Below, in pieces: positions 1 through 8,477 of a DNA stretch of 64,000 nucleotides. Under the pieces are notes generated by a model. That model was not told the DNA's origin. It was given only the letters and a program-made list of their open reading frames with translations, and made no database searches. The translations under genes were made by a program, and so were the position numbers. Each line of letters opens with the position of its first letter. Positions within the stretch are counted from its first letter, which is position 1. Source of the stretch: Methylotenera sp. (GTDB lineage: Bacteria; Pseudomonadota; Gammaproteobacteria; Burkholderiales; Methylophilaceae); NCBI GenBank assembly GCA_002928535.1, contig PERG01000003.1, forward strand, positions 102,895 through 166,894, read 5' to 3'.

Positions 1-2
1 CG

Positions 3-692
3 CCTATCGCAAAAATGGCGGATTTACTTCAAGACGTTCCACCGAGTCGCTTGTTCGACGAAATGCTGAAACTGTTTTTATCCGGGCATGCTATTGAAAG
101 CGTGGCTGCTTTGCGTGAGCAGCACTTACATCATGGCTTATTGCCTATGCTAGACGTGGTGCTTGAACAGCCATTGGGTGAACGATTCGTGATGCTCGCT
201 TTGCAAAACACAGACAATCGTATTCTTTCAGGGAAATCCGCCAACCCTAGCTTCCTATTTGCTACGCTGCTTTGGCATGAAGTGTTGGCTGCTTGGGAAA
301 GTTATAAGGCTCAAGGCGAGCATGCTATCCCTGCCCTGCATCTGGCGATGAGTGAAGTGATTGCCACCCAAGCTGAGAAGCTTGCGATTCATAACCGCTA
401 TACCGCCACTATGAAAGAAATCTGGGGCATGCAGCCGCGTTTCGAACAGCGTTCTGGGAAACGTCCATTCGGTTTATTAACTCACCCACGCTATCGCGCC
501 GGATATGATTTCCTGCTTTTGCGTTGCGAATCTGGCGAGCTACCCAAAGAGCTTGGTGAATGGTGGACTACCTTTGCCGACGCTGATAACGAAACACGTA
601 CCGCAATGTTACAAGCCGATACTGCGCCCAAGAAACGTAAGAAAAGAAATCGCAAAAAACCGAGCACAGCAGCTGCGCCCGAAGCCCAATAA
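3..692 (+). CDS. pcnB: Poly(A) polymerase I, C-terminal part (5' end outside window)
   Basis: This is the C-terminal portion of bacterial poly(A) polymerase, which adds 3' poly(A) tails to RNA and promotes decay. The reading frame is already open at base 3 (codons for P-I-A-K precede the first Met at 15), so the Met is internal and the nucleotidyltransferase head lies upstream of the window. The segment DVPPSRLFDEMLKLF is the typical family junction after the catalytic and RNA-binding domains. The C-terminal tail is strongly basic (KKRKKRNRKK), as expected for RNA contact in PcnB. folK follows after 2 bases, the common pcnB-folK order in proteobacteria. Family assignment is confident; length cannot be judged. 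Confidence 0.93.
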   Translation, partial: PIAKMADLLQDVPPSRLFDEMLKLFLSGHAIESVAALREQHLHHGLLPMLDVVLEQPLGERFVMLALQNTDNRILSGKSANPSFLFATLLWHEVLAAWESYKAQGEHAIPALHLAMSEVIATQAEKLAIHNRYTATMKEIWGMQPRFEQRSGKRPFGLLTHPRYRAGYDFLLLRCESGELPKELGEWWTTFADADNETRTAMLQADTAPKKRKKRNRKKPSTAAAPEAQ

Positions 693-694
693 AT

Positions 695-1204
695 ATGAAA
701 CACGCTTATGTCGCTTTAGGCAGCAATTTGGCCGACCCGATTGCACAAGTGCGTACCGCCATTGCGGCCTTAGGAACCCTACCGCAAACGCAGGTCATTA
801 AGGTTTCTTCTTTATACCGCACTGCGCCTATTGGCTATAAAGAAGATGAAGTCGCCCAAGTACCTGATTTTATTAATGCTGTAGCAGAGTTGAAAACCGA
901 GTTATCTCCTGTTGAGTTGCTCGATGCATTGTTCGTTATCGAAAACGCAGCCGGACGTGAACGTCCTTACCGCTACGCACCGAGAATATTGGATTGCGAC
1001 TTATTGCTTTATGAAGACGAAGTCCTGAATACGGATAAATTGACCTTGCCACATCCACGTATGCATTCGCGTGGATTTGTTCTATTGCCATTATTTGAAA
1101 TTGCACCGGAGTTAAGCATCCCGAATCATGGCAAAATATCAGCATTACTAAAGCCGCATTTAAATGCTGGCATCCAGAAATTAAAACCTGAGGACGCGAA
1201 GTAA
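695..1204 (+). CDS. folK: 2-amino-4-hydroxy-6-hydroxymethyldihydropteridine pyrophosphokinase
   Basis: FolK transfers pyrophosphate from ATP to 6-hydroxymethyl-7,8-dihydropterin in folate synthesis (cytosol). The 169-residue protein opens with the family signature AYVALGSNLADP, has the pterin-binding YRTAPIG loop, and carries the ATP/Mg region GRERPYRYAPRILDCDLLLY, in which the two aspartates of the DxD pair (D-C-D) correspond to the metal ligands. Length is usual (about 160 residues). It starts 2 bases after the pcnB stop, so the two are probably co-transcribed. Very likely correct. Confidence 0.95.
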   Translation: MKHAYVALGSNLADPIAQVRTAIAALGTLPQTQVIKVSSLYRTAPIGYKEDEVAQVPDFINAVAELKTELSPVELLDALFVIENAAGRERPYRYAPRILDCDLLLYEDEVLNTDKLTLPHPRMHSRGFVLLPLFEIAPELSIPNHGKISALLKPHLNAGIQKLKPEDAK

Positions 1205-1332
1205 ATGTACTACTTTGGGAAGCAGCACTAGGCATGAGGCACATATAAACCGAGATAGTACTTACAGTACAGCGAGGTTTAGAGTACCAAGTAACAACGT
1301 AATGCCCCAAAGAATACATTTACCCCATAGCA

Positions 1333-1980
1333 ATGAGTATTTTTAGCAAATATCCCTACATCGTTATCGAAGGTCCTATCGGCAGTGGCAAAACTACGCT
1401 TGCCCGTATGCTGTCGGACCAATTTCCCGTGGACTATTTATCGGAAAAAGCCGAAGCCAATCCATTCCTGCCCCGGTTTTATCAAGATGCACAACGATAT
1501 GGTTTGCCTACGCAATTATTCTTTTTATTCCAGCGGGCAAATCAGCTCAAAGACTTAGCCCAACGCGACATGTTTGCCAAGCCGATAGTCGCCGATTTTT
1601 TCCTGGAGAAAGACCCGCTGTTTGCCCGATTGAATCTGGACGATGAAGAATATGCTTTGTATCACCAGATTTACCAGCATCTACAGTTAAAGGCTTCCAA
1701 ACCAGACTTAGTCATCTACCTGCAAACACCCGTGGATGCGCTGGTAGAACGCATCGAAGAACGCAGTGTCAGTTATGAACAAGATATTCATCGTGAATAT
1801 CTAGAGCGTTTAGCGAATGCTTATAGTGAATTTTTCCACAATTACAATGAATCGCCTGTGTTGATTGTGAACAACGAAAAGCTCAATATTTTAAAGAATC
1901 CCGGCGCGCTGGATTTACTCATCACGCGCATTTCTCAGATTAAAGGCCAGCGGGAATTTTTTAACCCGAATTTCGATTAA
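1333..1980 (+). CDS. Deoxynucleoside (deoxyadenosine/deoxyguanosine) kinase family protein
   Basis: A 215-residue P-loop kinase of the dNK family that phosphorylates deoxynucleosides for the salvage pathway. The Walker A loop GPIGSGKTT lies at residues 14-22, preceded by YIVIE, and the LID-type region contains the arginines of VERIEERSVSYEQ. The position between folK and panB is conserved in many betaproteobacteria, where it is usually annotated as deoxyadenosine kinase; the precise nucleoside cannot be read from sequence. It ends 2 bases before panB, consistent with an operon. The 128-base gap before it contains no convincing gene. Confidence 0.85.
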   Translation: MSIFSKYPYIVIEGPIGSGKTTLARMLSDQFPVDYLSEKAEANPFLPRFYQDAQRYGLPTQLFFLFQRANQLKDLAQRDMFAKPIVADFFLEKDPLFARLNLDDEEYALYHQIYQHLQLKASKPDLVIYLQTPVDALVERIEERSVSYEQDIHREYLERLANAYSEFFHNYNESPVLIVNNEKLNILKNPGALDLLITRISQIKGQREFFNPNFD

Positions 1981-1982
1981 GT

Positions 1983-2822
1983 ATGAGCAACTCTCAACGT
2001 AGCGCTCAGTTAAATAGCGCCAAATTAGCCCGGATCACCAACAGCGGTGAAAAGATCGCCATGCTGACCTGCTATGACGCTACTTTTGCCAAGCTCTCAC
2101 ACGCCGCGGGCGTGGACATTTTGCTGGTCGGCGATTCACTAGGTATGGTTTTACAAGGCAGCGAGAATACCCTTAATGTACTCATGACCGACATGGTCTA
2201 CCATACCCGATGTGTCGCAGCAGGCGCGCCGGATGCTTACATTATCGCTGATATGCCATATAGCAGCTATGAGAGTGGGGCCGAGTTTGCTTACCAAAAT
2301 GCCAAATTACTGATTGATGCCGGTGCGCATATGGTGAAACTGGAAGGTGGTGGCAACATGGTAGAGATTGTCCGCTCTCTGGTAGAACAGGATATCCCCG
2401 TTTGTGCACACCTTGGCTTCACGCCCCAATCAGTTGGCAGATTAGGGGGTTATCGCATCCAGGGTAAAACCGAAGAAAGTGCCCAGATCATCTTGCAAGA
2501 TGCCATTGCCATGAGCGATGTAGGCGTGAGCTTTGTATTGTTGGAAATGGTGCCAGCTGCCCTGGCAAAAAACATCACGGAAATCATCGATGTTCCTACT
2601 ATTGGGATTGGCGCTGGCGTGGACTGTAGCGGCCAAGTATTAGTATTGCAGGACTTGTTAGGCATTTATTCGGGCCAAGCACATAAACATCCTGATGAAT
2701 TTAAAAGCCCTCGCTTTGTACGTAACTTTTTAAAAGACACGGGCAGTATTCAGGCTGCTGTAGCTGCATTCGTTCAGGCGGTGAAAAACAAAGAGTTTCC
2801 TGCTGCGGAACATAGCTATTAA
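1983..2822 (+). CDS. panB: 3-methyl-2-oxobutanoate hydroxymethyltransferase
   Basis: PanB converts alpha-ketoisovalerate and methylene-THF to ketopantoate, the first committed step to pantothenate and CoA. The 279-residue protein has the family motifs in order: MLTCYDATFAKL, the metal-site segment LLVGDSLGMVLQG, DMPYSSYE, VKLEGG, PVCAHLGFTPQSV and IGIGAG. Length is normal for the decameric PanB. panC follows after 4 bases and panD 62 bases later, giving a panBCD cluster behind the dNK gene. Confidence 0.97.
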   Translation: MSNSQRSAQLNSAKLARITNSGEKIAMLTCYDATFAKLSHAAGVDILLVGDSLGMVLQGSENTLNVLMTDMVYHTRCVAAGAPDAYIIADMPYSSYESGAEFAYQNAKLLIDAGAHMVKLEGGGNMVEIVRSLVEQDIPVCAHLGFTPQSVGRLGGYRIQGKTEESAQIILQDAIAMSDVGVSFVLLEMVPAALAKNITEIIDVPTIGIGAGVDCSGQVLVLQDLLGIYSGQAHKHPDEFKSPRFVRNFLKDTGSIQAAVAAFVQAVKNKEFPAAEHSY

Positions 2823-2826
2823 TACA

Positions 2827-3687
2827 ATGGAAATTATCGCCAGCATCCGCGAACTCAGAAACTCCCTCAACAACCAGGGCCATATCGCATTTGTACCGAC
2901 CATGGGTAATCTGCATGACGGTCATCTCAAATTAGTCGATATTGCCAAGCAGCATGCCCAATGCGTGGTCGTCAGTATTTTTGTAAATCCCTTGCAGTTC
3001 GGTCCGCATGAAGACTTGGCTAACTATCCCCGCACCCTGGAAGCCGACTGTCGAAAATTACAGGCGGCCGGTGCGAATATCGTATTCACACCGAGTGTTA
3101 AGGAAATGTATCCGGACGCAGTTTCTGCTGGAGAAGGCTTAAACTTAAGACAGACCATGAAAGTGACGTCGCCGCCAATAGCGAATGAGCTATGCGGTGC
3201 TTCCCGACCTGGTCATTTTGATGGCGTGGCAACGGTTGTCGCCAAGCTCTTCAATATCGTGCAGCCTGACATTGCAGTTTTCGGCAAAAAAGATTTTCAA
3301 CAGCTATTTATTATTCGTGAATTGGTGAAGCAATTTAATCTCCCTATTGAAATTATCGCCGGGGATACCGTACGAGAACCCAGTGGCCTAGCGATGAGCT
3401 CACGTAACGGTTATTTAACTGAAACGCAGAAAAATCAGGCAGCACAGCTTTACAAAATGTTGGAAAGCATTGTCTTGCGGGTACGCAATGGCACTGCTGA
3501 ATTAGGCATACTTGCCGATGCCGCCTCGCTGGCGTTGAAAGAATTGGGGTGGGACGTGGATTATGTATCTTTTCGCAACCAAACAACACTAATGCCGGCT
3601 ACCTCAGAAGACAAACAATTGATCGTGTTAGCTGCAGCAAAACTAGGGACAACCCGGCTCATTGATAATATTGATTTTTTGCGCTAA
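2827..3687 (+). CDS. panC: Pantothenate synthetase (pantoate-beta-alanine ligase)
   Basis: PanC condenses pantoate and beta-alanine using ATP through a pantoyl-adenylate. The 286-residue sequence shows the HIGH-like nucleotide motif in VPTMGNLHDGHLKLV, the pantoate-binding VSIFVNPLQFG, RPGHFDGVATVVAKLFNIV, FGKKDFQQL and the KMSKS-equivalent MSSRNGYL. All are intact and in the usual order. Operon with panB (4-base gap). A separate promoter for panD overlaps its 3' end. Confidence 0.97.
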   Translation: MEIIASIRELRNSLNNQGHIAFVPTMGNLHDGHLKLVDIAKQHAQCVVVSIFVNPLQFGPHEDLANYPRTLEADCRKLQAAGANIVFTPSVKEMYPDAVSAGEGLNLRQTMKVTSPPIANELCGASRPGHFDGVATVVAKLFNIVQPDIAVFGKKDFQQLFIIRELVKQFNLPIEIIAGDTVREPSGLAMSSRNGYLTETQKNQAAQLYKMLESIVLRVRNGTAELGILADAASLALKELGWDVDYVSFRNQTTLMPATSEDKQLIVLAAAKLGTTRLIDNIDFLR

Positions 3688-3707
3688 GTGTTTGAAAAGA
3701 CTATAAT
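3679..3707 (+). promoter_or_regulatory. Candidate sigma-70 promoter for panD-rsfS-rlmH
   Basis: A perfect TATAAT at 3702-3707 is preceded at exactly 17 bases by TTGCGC (3679-3684), which overlaps the panC stop. The panD start lies about 40 bases downstream. Only the -35 is imperfect. This suggests panD and downstream genes can be transcribed independently of panBC. Confidence 0.55.
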
Positions 3708-3749
3708 GCTACTCCCTTATATATCCAGCCCTTAAAAACGGTTAAGCAC

Positions 3750-4130
3750 ATGCAAAGAACCATGCTTAAATCCAAGTTGCACCGGGTCACCGTCACGCAT
3801 TCTGAGCTTCACTATGAAGGCAGTTGTGCGATTGATGAAGTGTTACTCGAAGCCGCTAACATTCGTGAATATGAACAGATCAATATTTACAATGTCACTA
3901 ATGGTGAGCGGTTCACCACATACGCGATTCGGGCGGAACGCAACTCAGGCATCATCTCGGTAAACGGTGCAGCTGCACATAAAGCGGATCCTCAAGACAT
4001 TATCATCATCGCAAGTTATGCGGTGTATAACGAAATCGAGCTGGAAAAATATAGCCCTCAGCTGGTGTATGTAGATAGCAACAATCGCATATTGGCTCAA
4101 CGTAACGCGATTCCCGCACAGGCAGCTTAA
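3750..4130 (+). CDS. panD: Aspartate 1-decarboxylase
   Basis: PanD makes beta-alanine from aspartate for pantothenate synthesis. It is a pyruvoyl enzyme that cleaves itself between Gly and Ser in the motif HYEGSCAID, here around residues 24-27, which is intact. The rest of the 126 residues follows the family closely ([26 protein letters not shown]). The start MQRTM aligns with the usual MIRTM start, so the upstream Met is chosen over the one four codons in. The stop is immediately followed by the rsfS ATG. Confidence 0.97.
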   Translation: MQRTMLKSKLHRVTVTHSELHYEGSCAIDEVLLEAANIREYEQINIYNVTNGERFTTYAIRAERNSGIISVNGAAAHKADPQDIIIIASYAVYNEIELEKYSPQLVYVDSNNRILAQRNAIPAQAA

Positions 4131-4496
4131 ATGGCATTTGATTTAGAAGCAATGAAACTCGCAGTAGTCGATGCGATTGAAGATATTAAAGGTTTTGACA
4201 TTAGTGTAATGGATGTCCGTAAGCTCACATCCATGACTAATTATATGATCGTCGCGAGCGCAAATTCCAGCCGCCAGGCTAAATCCATCGCGGATAATGT
4301 GCGTGAAAAGCTCAAGGAAAAAGGCTTTGCCATCCGCGGTACAGAAGGCGAAAAAGATGGCGAATGGGTATTGGTCGATCTGGATGACATCATCGTCCAT
4401 ATCATGGTGCCTACCACACGTGCTTACTACAACCTTGAGCAATTATGGGGCGAGGCTGAAGGCCGTCGCAGCCATATCAAACCTAATACTCCTTGA
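4131..4496 (+). CDS. rsfS: Ribosomal silencing factor RsfS
   Basis: RsfS (YbeB/Iojap family) binds L14 of the 50S subunit and blocks subunit joining in starvation. The 121-residue protein carries the family core: DIKGFDISVMDVRKLTSMT, YMIVASANSSRQAKSIAD, and the C-terminal GEWVLVDLDDIIVHIM followed by YYNLEQLW. It starts directly at the base after the panD stop and precedes rlmH, the conserved rsfS-rlmH pairing. Confidence 0.95.
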   Translation: MAFDLEAMKLAVVDAIEDIKGFDISVMDVRKLTSMTNYMIVASANSSRQAKSIADNVREKLKEKGFAIRGTEGEKDGEWVLVDLDDIIVHIMVPTTRAYYNLEQLWGEAEGRRSHIKPNTP

Positions 4497-4525
4497 TTTA
4501 ACCTTTTCAGGTTTCAATTCTCACA

Positions 4526-4993
4526 TTGAAGATTCGTATCATCTCAGTCGGTCATAAAATGCCTGGCTGGGTTGAAGCAGCCTGTGCGGAATATATCAAG
4601 CGCATGCCGCGCGAAGCCACGGTTGAAATCATCGAAATCAAACCAGAAAAACGTGCTGCGGGAAACAGCACGGAAAACATTCAACTTCTTGAAGCCAAGA
4701 AGATAATGGATACTGTAGGACGCGACTTTCTGATTGCACTGGATGAGCGCGGTACCGAACTCACCACTTTACAGTTAGCAGAAAAATTCAAAGGCTGGCA
4801 ATTATCAGGGCGTGACACTGCTCTGGTAATTGGCGGTGCAGATGGTCTGCATGCCTCAGTGAAACACCAGGCTGACTGGCTGTGGGGATTGTCAAAATTA
4901 ACGCTTCCTCATGGGATGGTGCGAGTGCTGTTATGCGAACAGCTTTACCGTGCTTACAGTGTCACGCATAATCATCCTTATCACCGCCAATAA
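4526..4993 (+). CDS. rlmH: 23S rRNA (pseudouridine1915-N3)-methyltransferase RlmH
   Basis: RlmH methylates pseudouridine 1915 in helix 69 of 23S rRNA using SAM (SPOUT fold). The 155-residue sequence contains the SAM-knot segments ALDERGTEL, FVIGGADG-type LVIGGADGLH and the C-terminal LPHGMVRVLLCEQLYRAYSV followed by HPYHR, all characteristic. Translation must start at a TTG (4526-4528), because MKIRIISVGHKMP aligns with the family N terminus and no ATG is available. Normal length. Confidence 0.95.
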   Translation: MKIRIISVGHKMPGWVEAACAEYIKRMPREATVEIIEIKPEKRAAGNSTENIQLLEAKKIMDTVGRDFLIALDERGTELTTLQLAEKFKGWQLSGRDTALVIGGADGLHASVKHQADWLWGLSKLTLPHGMVRVLLCEQLYRAYSVTHNHPYHRQ

Positions 4994-5130
4994 TTTGGCA
5001 TGCTTACTGCTTAACTATTACTGAAAGACCCTTAAGTAAGCTGAATTAAGACGATATCGCACCAAAACGGGGTTGCTCTAGATAATTTAGGGCATAATTT
5101 TGAATAAAAATTAAGATCAAGGGATTTAAT

Positions 5131-5415
5131 ATGGAAAACCGGGGCCTAGTTTTACTATCAAAGTTCTCAGTATCTGCCAGGAGACTGATTGGCGTAGTCA
5201 ATCCAGCAAAATTGATTAAAGATCACGAATACAGTGCGCAAATTTTTCAAAAAGTGTCGGAGTTCGGCGACGAAGAGCTAATCATGCTATCTTTGGAAGT
5301 CCAAAACATGCTGGGCATGATGTCTGTCACTACCACGCCAACACCAGAAAAAATCGTCCCCATCAAATCTGTGGAAGTGATTGAACAGAAATATATGTAT
5401 GGTGCACGTAGTTAA
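5131..5415 (+). CDS. Small uncharacterised protein, paralogue 1 of a tandem pair
   Basis: A 94-residue protein I do not recognise. It is clearly homologous to the gene at 5653-5925: LLSKFSVSARRLIGVV matches LLARFTIQARKLIGAI, FQKVSEFGDEELIMLSLEVQNMLG matches FQKIDAQAEEELLLLSLTLRNKLG, and both end in KYxxGAR plus one residue (KYMYGARS here). The N-terminal two thirds look helical and amphipathic, the C-terminal third is a Pro/Thr-rich linker before the conserved tail. No signal peptide or membrane segment. An AAGGGA ribosome site precedes the ATG. Function unknown; the invariant C-terminal tail suggests a docking peptide (inference). Confidence 0.75.
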   Translation: MENRGLVLLSKFSVSARRLIGVVNPAKLIKDHEYSAQIFQKVSEFGDEELIMLSLEVQNMLGMMSVTTTPTPEKIVPIKSVEVIEQKYMYGARS

Positions 5416-5436
5416 CTGCAGTCTCCACAACATCTT

Positions 5437-5476
5437 TATGTGATTGATTTAAACACCGCGTTAAATCAATCACATA
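5437..5476. repeat. Perfect 16-bp inverted repeat between the two paralogues
   Basis: The arms at 5437-5452 and 5461-5476 are exact reverse complements with an 8-base loop. The arms are A+T rich (TATGTGATTGATTTAA) and no U-run follows, so it is not a textbook terminator. It could act as an mRNA 3'-stabilising hairpin or as a protein-binding dyad ahead of the second gene. Confidence 0.8.
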
Positions 5477-5652
5477 GATTCCATTTGTAAACATTGCAAT
5501 CAAAAGTCTTATCCCGTATCATCCCCGATGAAATAAAGCCGCACCGTTAAATATATTTGCAACGACGCATGATATATAAGCAGTCCTCAGCAATGGCGTT
5601 GAGTTGAACCGTGCTCATCCAATAAATATTAAAATATCAGGACAGTCACCGG

Positions 5653-5925
5653 ATGGACAACGATACCATTCTATTACTTGCGCGATTTACGATTCAAGCG
5701 CGCAAATTAATAGGCGCCATAGATTCAAACCTACTTGCTAACGACGAAACTTACCGAAACCAGGTCTTTCAAAAGATCGATGCCCAAGCGGAAGAAGAGT
5801 TATTGTTACTTTCTTTGACGTTACGCAATAAGTTAGGCGCTTTAGGAGCAGTTAAAACTGTTGAAGAACCGGCACCTCGAACGGACAATGTGACCGACAA
5901 ATACAAATTTGGCGCACGCGGTTAA
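5653..5925 (+). CDS. Small uncharacterised protein, paralogue 2 of a tandem pair
   Basis: A 90-residue paralogue of the protein at 5131-5415, sharing a helical N-terminal domain (LLLARFTIQARKLIGAI, QVFQKIDAQAEEELLLLSL) and the terminal KYKFGARG. No transmembrane segment, signal peptide or cysteine. It has its own spacing (237 bases behind the first copy), is preceded by the perfect inverted repeat at 5437-5476, and is followed by a good terminator, so the two copies may be regulated separately. Function unknown. Confidence 0.75.
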   Translation: MDNDTILLLARFTIQARKLIGAIDSNLLANDETYRNQVFQKIDAQAEEELLLLSLTLRNKLGALGAVKTVEEPAPRTDNVTDKYKFGARG

Positions 5926-5936
5926 TTTACTCCTTA

Positions 5937-5973
5937 AAAACGCTGATCTGCCAAAACTAATCAGCGTTTTGCT
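5937..5973 (+). terminator. Intrinsic terminator after the second paralogue
   Basis: An 11-bp perfect stem (AAAACGCTGAT at 5937-5947 paired with 5960-5970), 12-base loop, ending in TTTT followed by GCT. It lies 12 bases behind the stop at 5925 and could also act for the opposite strand because of the A-run in front. Confidence 0.8.
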
Positions 5974-6024
5974 AAACTAACATACATTCTTTTTCATGGC
6001 ACAATCATCAGGTGTCAACAATGT

Positions 6025-7509
6025 ATGTCATCGCCTAAATCCTCCTCTTTTCGTGAACTTCCGTCTTACCATGTCTCCTTGGTCTGGTTCAGGCGCGATC
6101 TGCGTGACTATGATCATGCAGCCCTTTACTATGCCCTGAAAACTTCCAAGCAAGTCTATTGCTGCTTTGTATTTGATAACGACATTCTGGATGCTTTGCC
6201 AGATAAGGAAGATCGAAGAGTCGAGTTTATTCTCGAAAGTGTAAGCGAGCTTAAAAAAGCGTTACTGCTACAAGGAGGCGACCTAATTGTTTTGCATGGG
6301 AGCGCACTGATTGAGATTCCCAAACTAGCGCAATCATTATCGGTTGAAGCAGTCTTCACCAATCACGATTACGAACCAGTGGCCCTGAGTCGGGATCGAC
6401 AAGTAGCCACCACGTTGAATCAACACGGCATTACATTCCATCATTTCAAAGACCAGGTTATTTTTGAAAAAGACGAAGTATTAAATAATGCTGGTAAGCC
6501 CTATGGTGTGTTTACCCCTTACAAAAATGCCTGGCTCAAAAAAGTAGATGATTTTTACTTAAGTGCTTACCCGTGTGATAAATATAAGCAGCATTATGCC
6601 ATGCCTGCTGCCAGTCACTTGCCAAGCCTGGCCAGTTTAGGATTCAAACCCAGCAATTTAACCACATTGCGCATCCCTACCGGCATGCAAGGCGGACTGA
6701 CACTTTTCGATGACTTCAAGCAACGCATGGCGCAATATAAAGATGCGCGTAACTTCCCCGCAGTTAAAGGTGTTTCATATTTATCGGTACATTTGCGTTT
6801 TGGCACTGTATCCATTCGCCATCTTGCACGCGAAGCGATGCATCAGGCCTCTATCGGTAGCCAAACCTGGTTAAGTGAACTGATTTGGCGGGATTTTTAT
6901 TTCCAGATATTGCATCACAACCCACAAGTCGCTAAGGGCCATACCTTCAAGCCGGAATTTAATAACATTCCATTCCCCAATGATAAGCAATTGTTTAAAG
7001 CCTGGTGTGAAGGCAAAACTGGCTACCCATTGGTAGATGCAGCAATGCGACAGATCAATTCAACCGGTTATATGCATAACCGTTTACGCATGGTTGCAGC
7101 GAGCTTTCTGGTTAAAGACTTACTGATTGACTGGCGTTGGGGAGAGCAGTACTTTGAAGAGAAACTCATCGATTTCGACTTCAGTGCTAATAACGGTGGT
7201 TGGCAGTGGGCCGCTAGTACAGGTTGTGATGCACAACCTTGGTTTCGCATATTTAATCCCGTAACTCAGAGTGACCGCTTCGATCCACACGGTAAGTTTA
7301 TCCGTAAATATGTACCGGAATTGAAAGAATGTGATGATAAGGAAATCCATGCTCCCTGGCTGATTCCGCCCTTGCGCCAGCAATCAATTAATATGGTCAT
7401 TGGTAAGGATTACCCAACACCCATAGTTGATCATGCAAGCCAAAGATTGTTAGCCTTGGATTTATATAAACAGCAGTCTAAAAGTACTATTACAGAGAGT
7501 GATTCTTAA
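6025..7509 (+). CDS. phrB: Deoxyribodipyrimidine photolyase (class I, CPD type)
   Basis: Photolyase repairs UV-induced cyclobutane pyrimidine dimers with blue light and reduced FAD. The 494-residue protein has the N-terminal antenna domain (LVWFRRDLRDYDHAAL) and the C-terminal FAD domain with WRDFYFQIL, NSTGYMHNRLRMVAASFLVK, LLIDWRWGEQYF, DFDFSANNGGWQWAASTGCD and PWFRIFNP, which include the conserved DNA-contact and electron-transfer tryptophans. The ATG at 6025 is used because the overlapping ATG at 6021 closes after five codons; the first 15 residues precede the usual family start, so a start at a later codon is possible. A stand-alone gene here. Confidence 0.95.
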   Translation: MSSPKSSSFRELPSYHVSLVWFRRDLRDYDHAALYYALKTSKQVYCCFVFDNDILDALPDKEDRRVEFILESVSELKKALLLQGGDLIVLHGSALIEIPKLAQSLSVEAVFTNHDYEPVALSRDRQVATTLNQHGITFHHFKDQVIFEKDEVLNNAGKPYGVFTPYKNAWLKKVDDFYLSAYPCDKYKQHYAMPAASHLPSLASLGFKPSNLTTLRIPTGMQGGLTLFDDFKQRMAQYKDARNFPAVKGVSYLSVHLRFGTVSIRHLAREAMHQASIGSQTWLSELIWRDFYFQILHHNPQVAKGHTFKPEFNNIPFPNDKQLFKAWCEGKTGYPLVDAAMRQINSTGYMHNRLRMVAASFLVKDLLIDWRWGEQYFEEKLIDFDFSANNGGWQWAASTGCDAQPWFRIFNPVTQSDRFDPHGKFIRKYVPELKECDDKEIHAPWLIPPLRQQSINMVIGKDYPTPIVDHASQRLLALDLYKQQSKSTITESDS

Positions 7510-7629
7510 TGATAATATGTTGTATCTTTGCAACATTCTGACCTTGCCTGCTGCAATATAATATAGACAGAAATGGCTTAGTCATGAATAATCCGTGGGT
7601 AAACGAATTAATCTTAAAAAGAAATTAAA

Positions 7630-8382
7630 ATGTATAAGAAATCATTAAGTTTAGTCATCATATCCAGCCTGGCACTACTATTAAATGGCTGCGCAACGCA
7701 ATCTAATAAAGACCCGCTAGAGGGGATGAATCGCGGTATCTATAAATTCAATCAAGTTGCAGATGACGCGGTTATCAAACCCATTGCTAAAGGCTACAAA
7801 GCTGTTGCACCCTCACCTGTCCGTACTGGCATTAATAATTTTTTCAGCAACTTAGGCATGATAACCACTGTAGTCAATGACCTACTGCAATTTAAATTGG
7901 CCTATGCTTTTACCGATGCTGGCCGTTTTATGATTAACTCTACGTTCGGTATCGCGGGCTTTATTGATGTCGCTTCCATGGATAAAATTGAAAAGCGCAA
8001 AGAAGATTTCGGCCAAACCTTAGGCTATTGGGGTTTAGGTTCCGGCCCTTATCTGGTATTGCCTTTCTTGGGCCCATCGAGCGTTCGCGATACTACGGGA
8101 TTCATTGTAGATACTGCAACGAGCGATCCGATTACTTACACGCATAATATTGGTGAGATCAGGTTACACAATCAATTGCGCGCCATTCAATTTATCGATA
8201 AACGTGCGGAATTACTCACTGCGACCGATTTAGTTGATGAAGCTTCTTTAGACCCTTATGCATTTACCCGCGATGCCTATCTACAACGCCGCGCAAGCCA
8301 GATTCAAGATGGCGCCGTGCCTAAAGACTTTGTTCAAGAAGGCTTTGAAGAAGATAGCGTTGCTGAAGAAAAAAGCAAATAA
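7630..8382 (+). CDS. mlaA: MlaA (VacJ) family outer-membrane lipoprotein
   Basis: MlaA sits in the outer membrane and removes mislocalised phospholipids from the outer leaflet, passing them to MlaC. The 250-residue sequence starts with a lipoprotein signal peptide with lipobox L-N-G-C (Cys21), followed by DPLEGMNRGIYKFNQVADDAVIKP, the donut-forming helices, and the GYWGLGSGPYLVLPFLGPSSVRD signature in two halves. No other mla gene is adjacent. A strong terminator follows. Confidence 0.95.
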   Translation: MYKKSLSLVIISSLALLLNGCATQSNKDPLEGMNRGIYKFNQVADDAVIKPIAKGYKAVAPSPVRTGINNFFSNLGMITTVVNDLLQFKLAYAFTDAGRFMINSTFGIAGFIDVASMDKIEKRKEDFGQTLGYWGLGSGPYLVLPFLGPSSVRDTTGFIVDTATSDPITYTHNIGEIRLHNQLRAIQFIDKRAELLTATDLVDEASLDPYAFTRDAYLQRRASQIQDGAVPKDFVQEGFEEDSVAEEKSK

Positions 8383-8400
8383 TCTTCCTTAATTGGAAAC

Positions 8401-8434
8401 AAGCAAAAGCCCCAGAAATGGGGCTTTTGCTTTT
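8401..8434 (+). terminator. Strong intrinsic terminator after mlaA
   Basis: A perfect 13-bp stem (8401-8413 with 8420-8432) containing GCCCC/GGGGC, a 6-base loop, and a T-rich end. Because the left arm begins with A residues it may serve the convergent pmbA gene too. Confidence 0.92.
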
Positions 8435-8477
8435 AAGACTTGCGCTAAAATAAGTCAGCTTGAGGCTGAGTAAAGTG

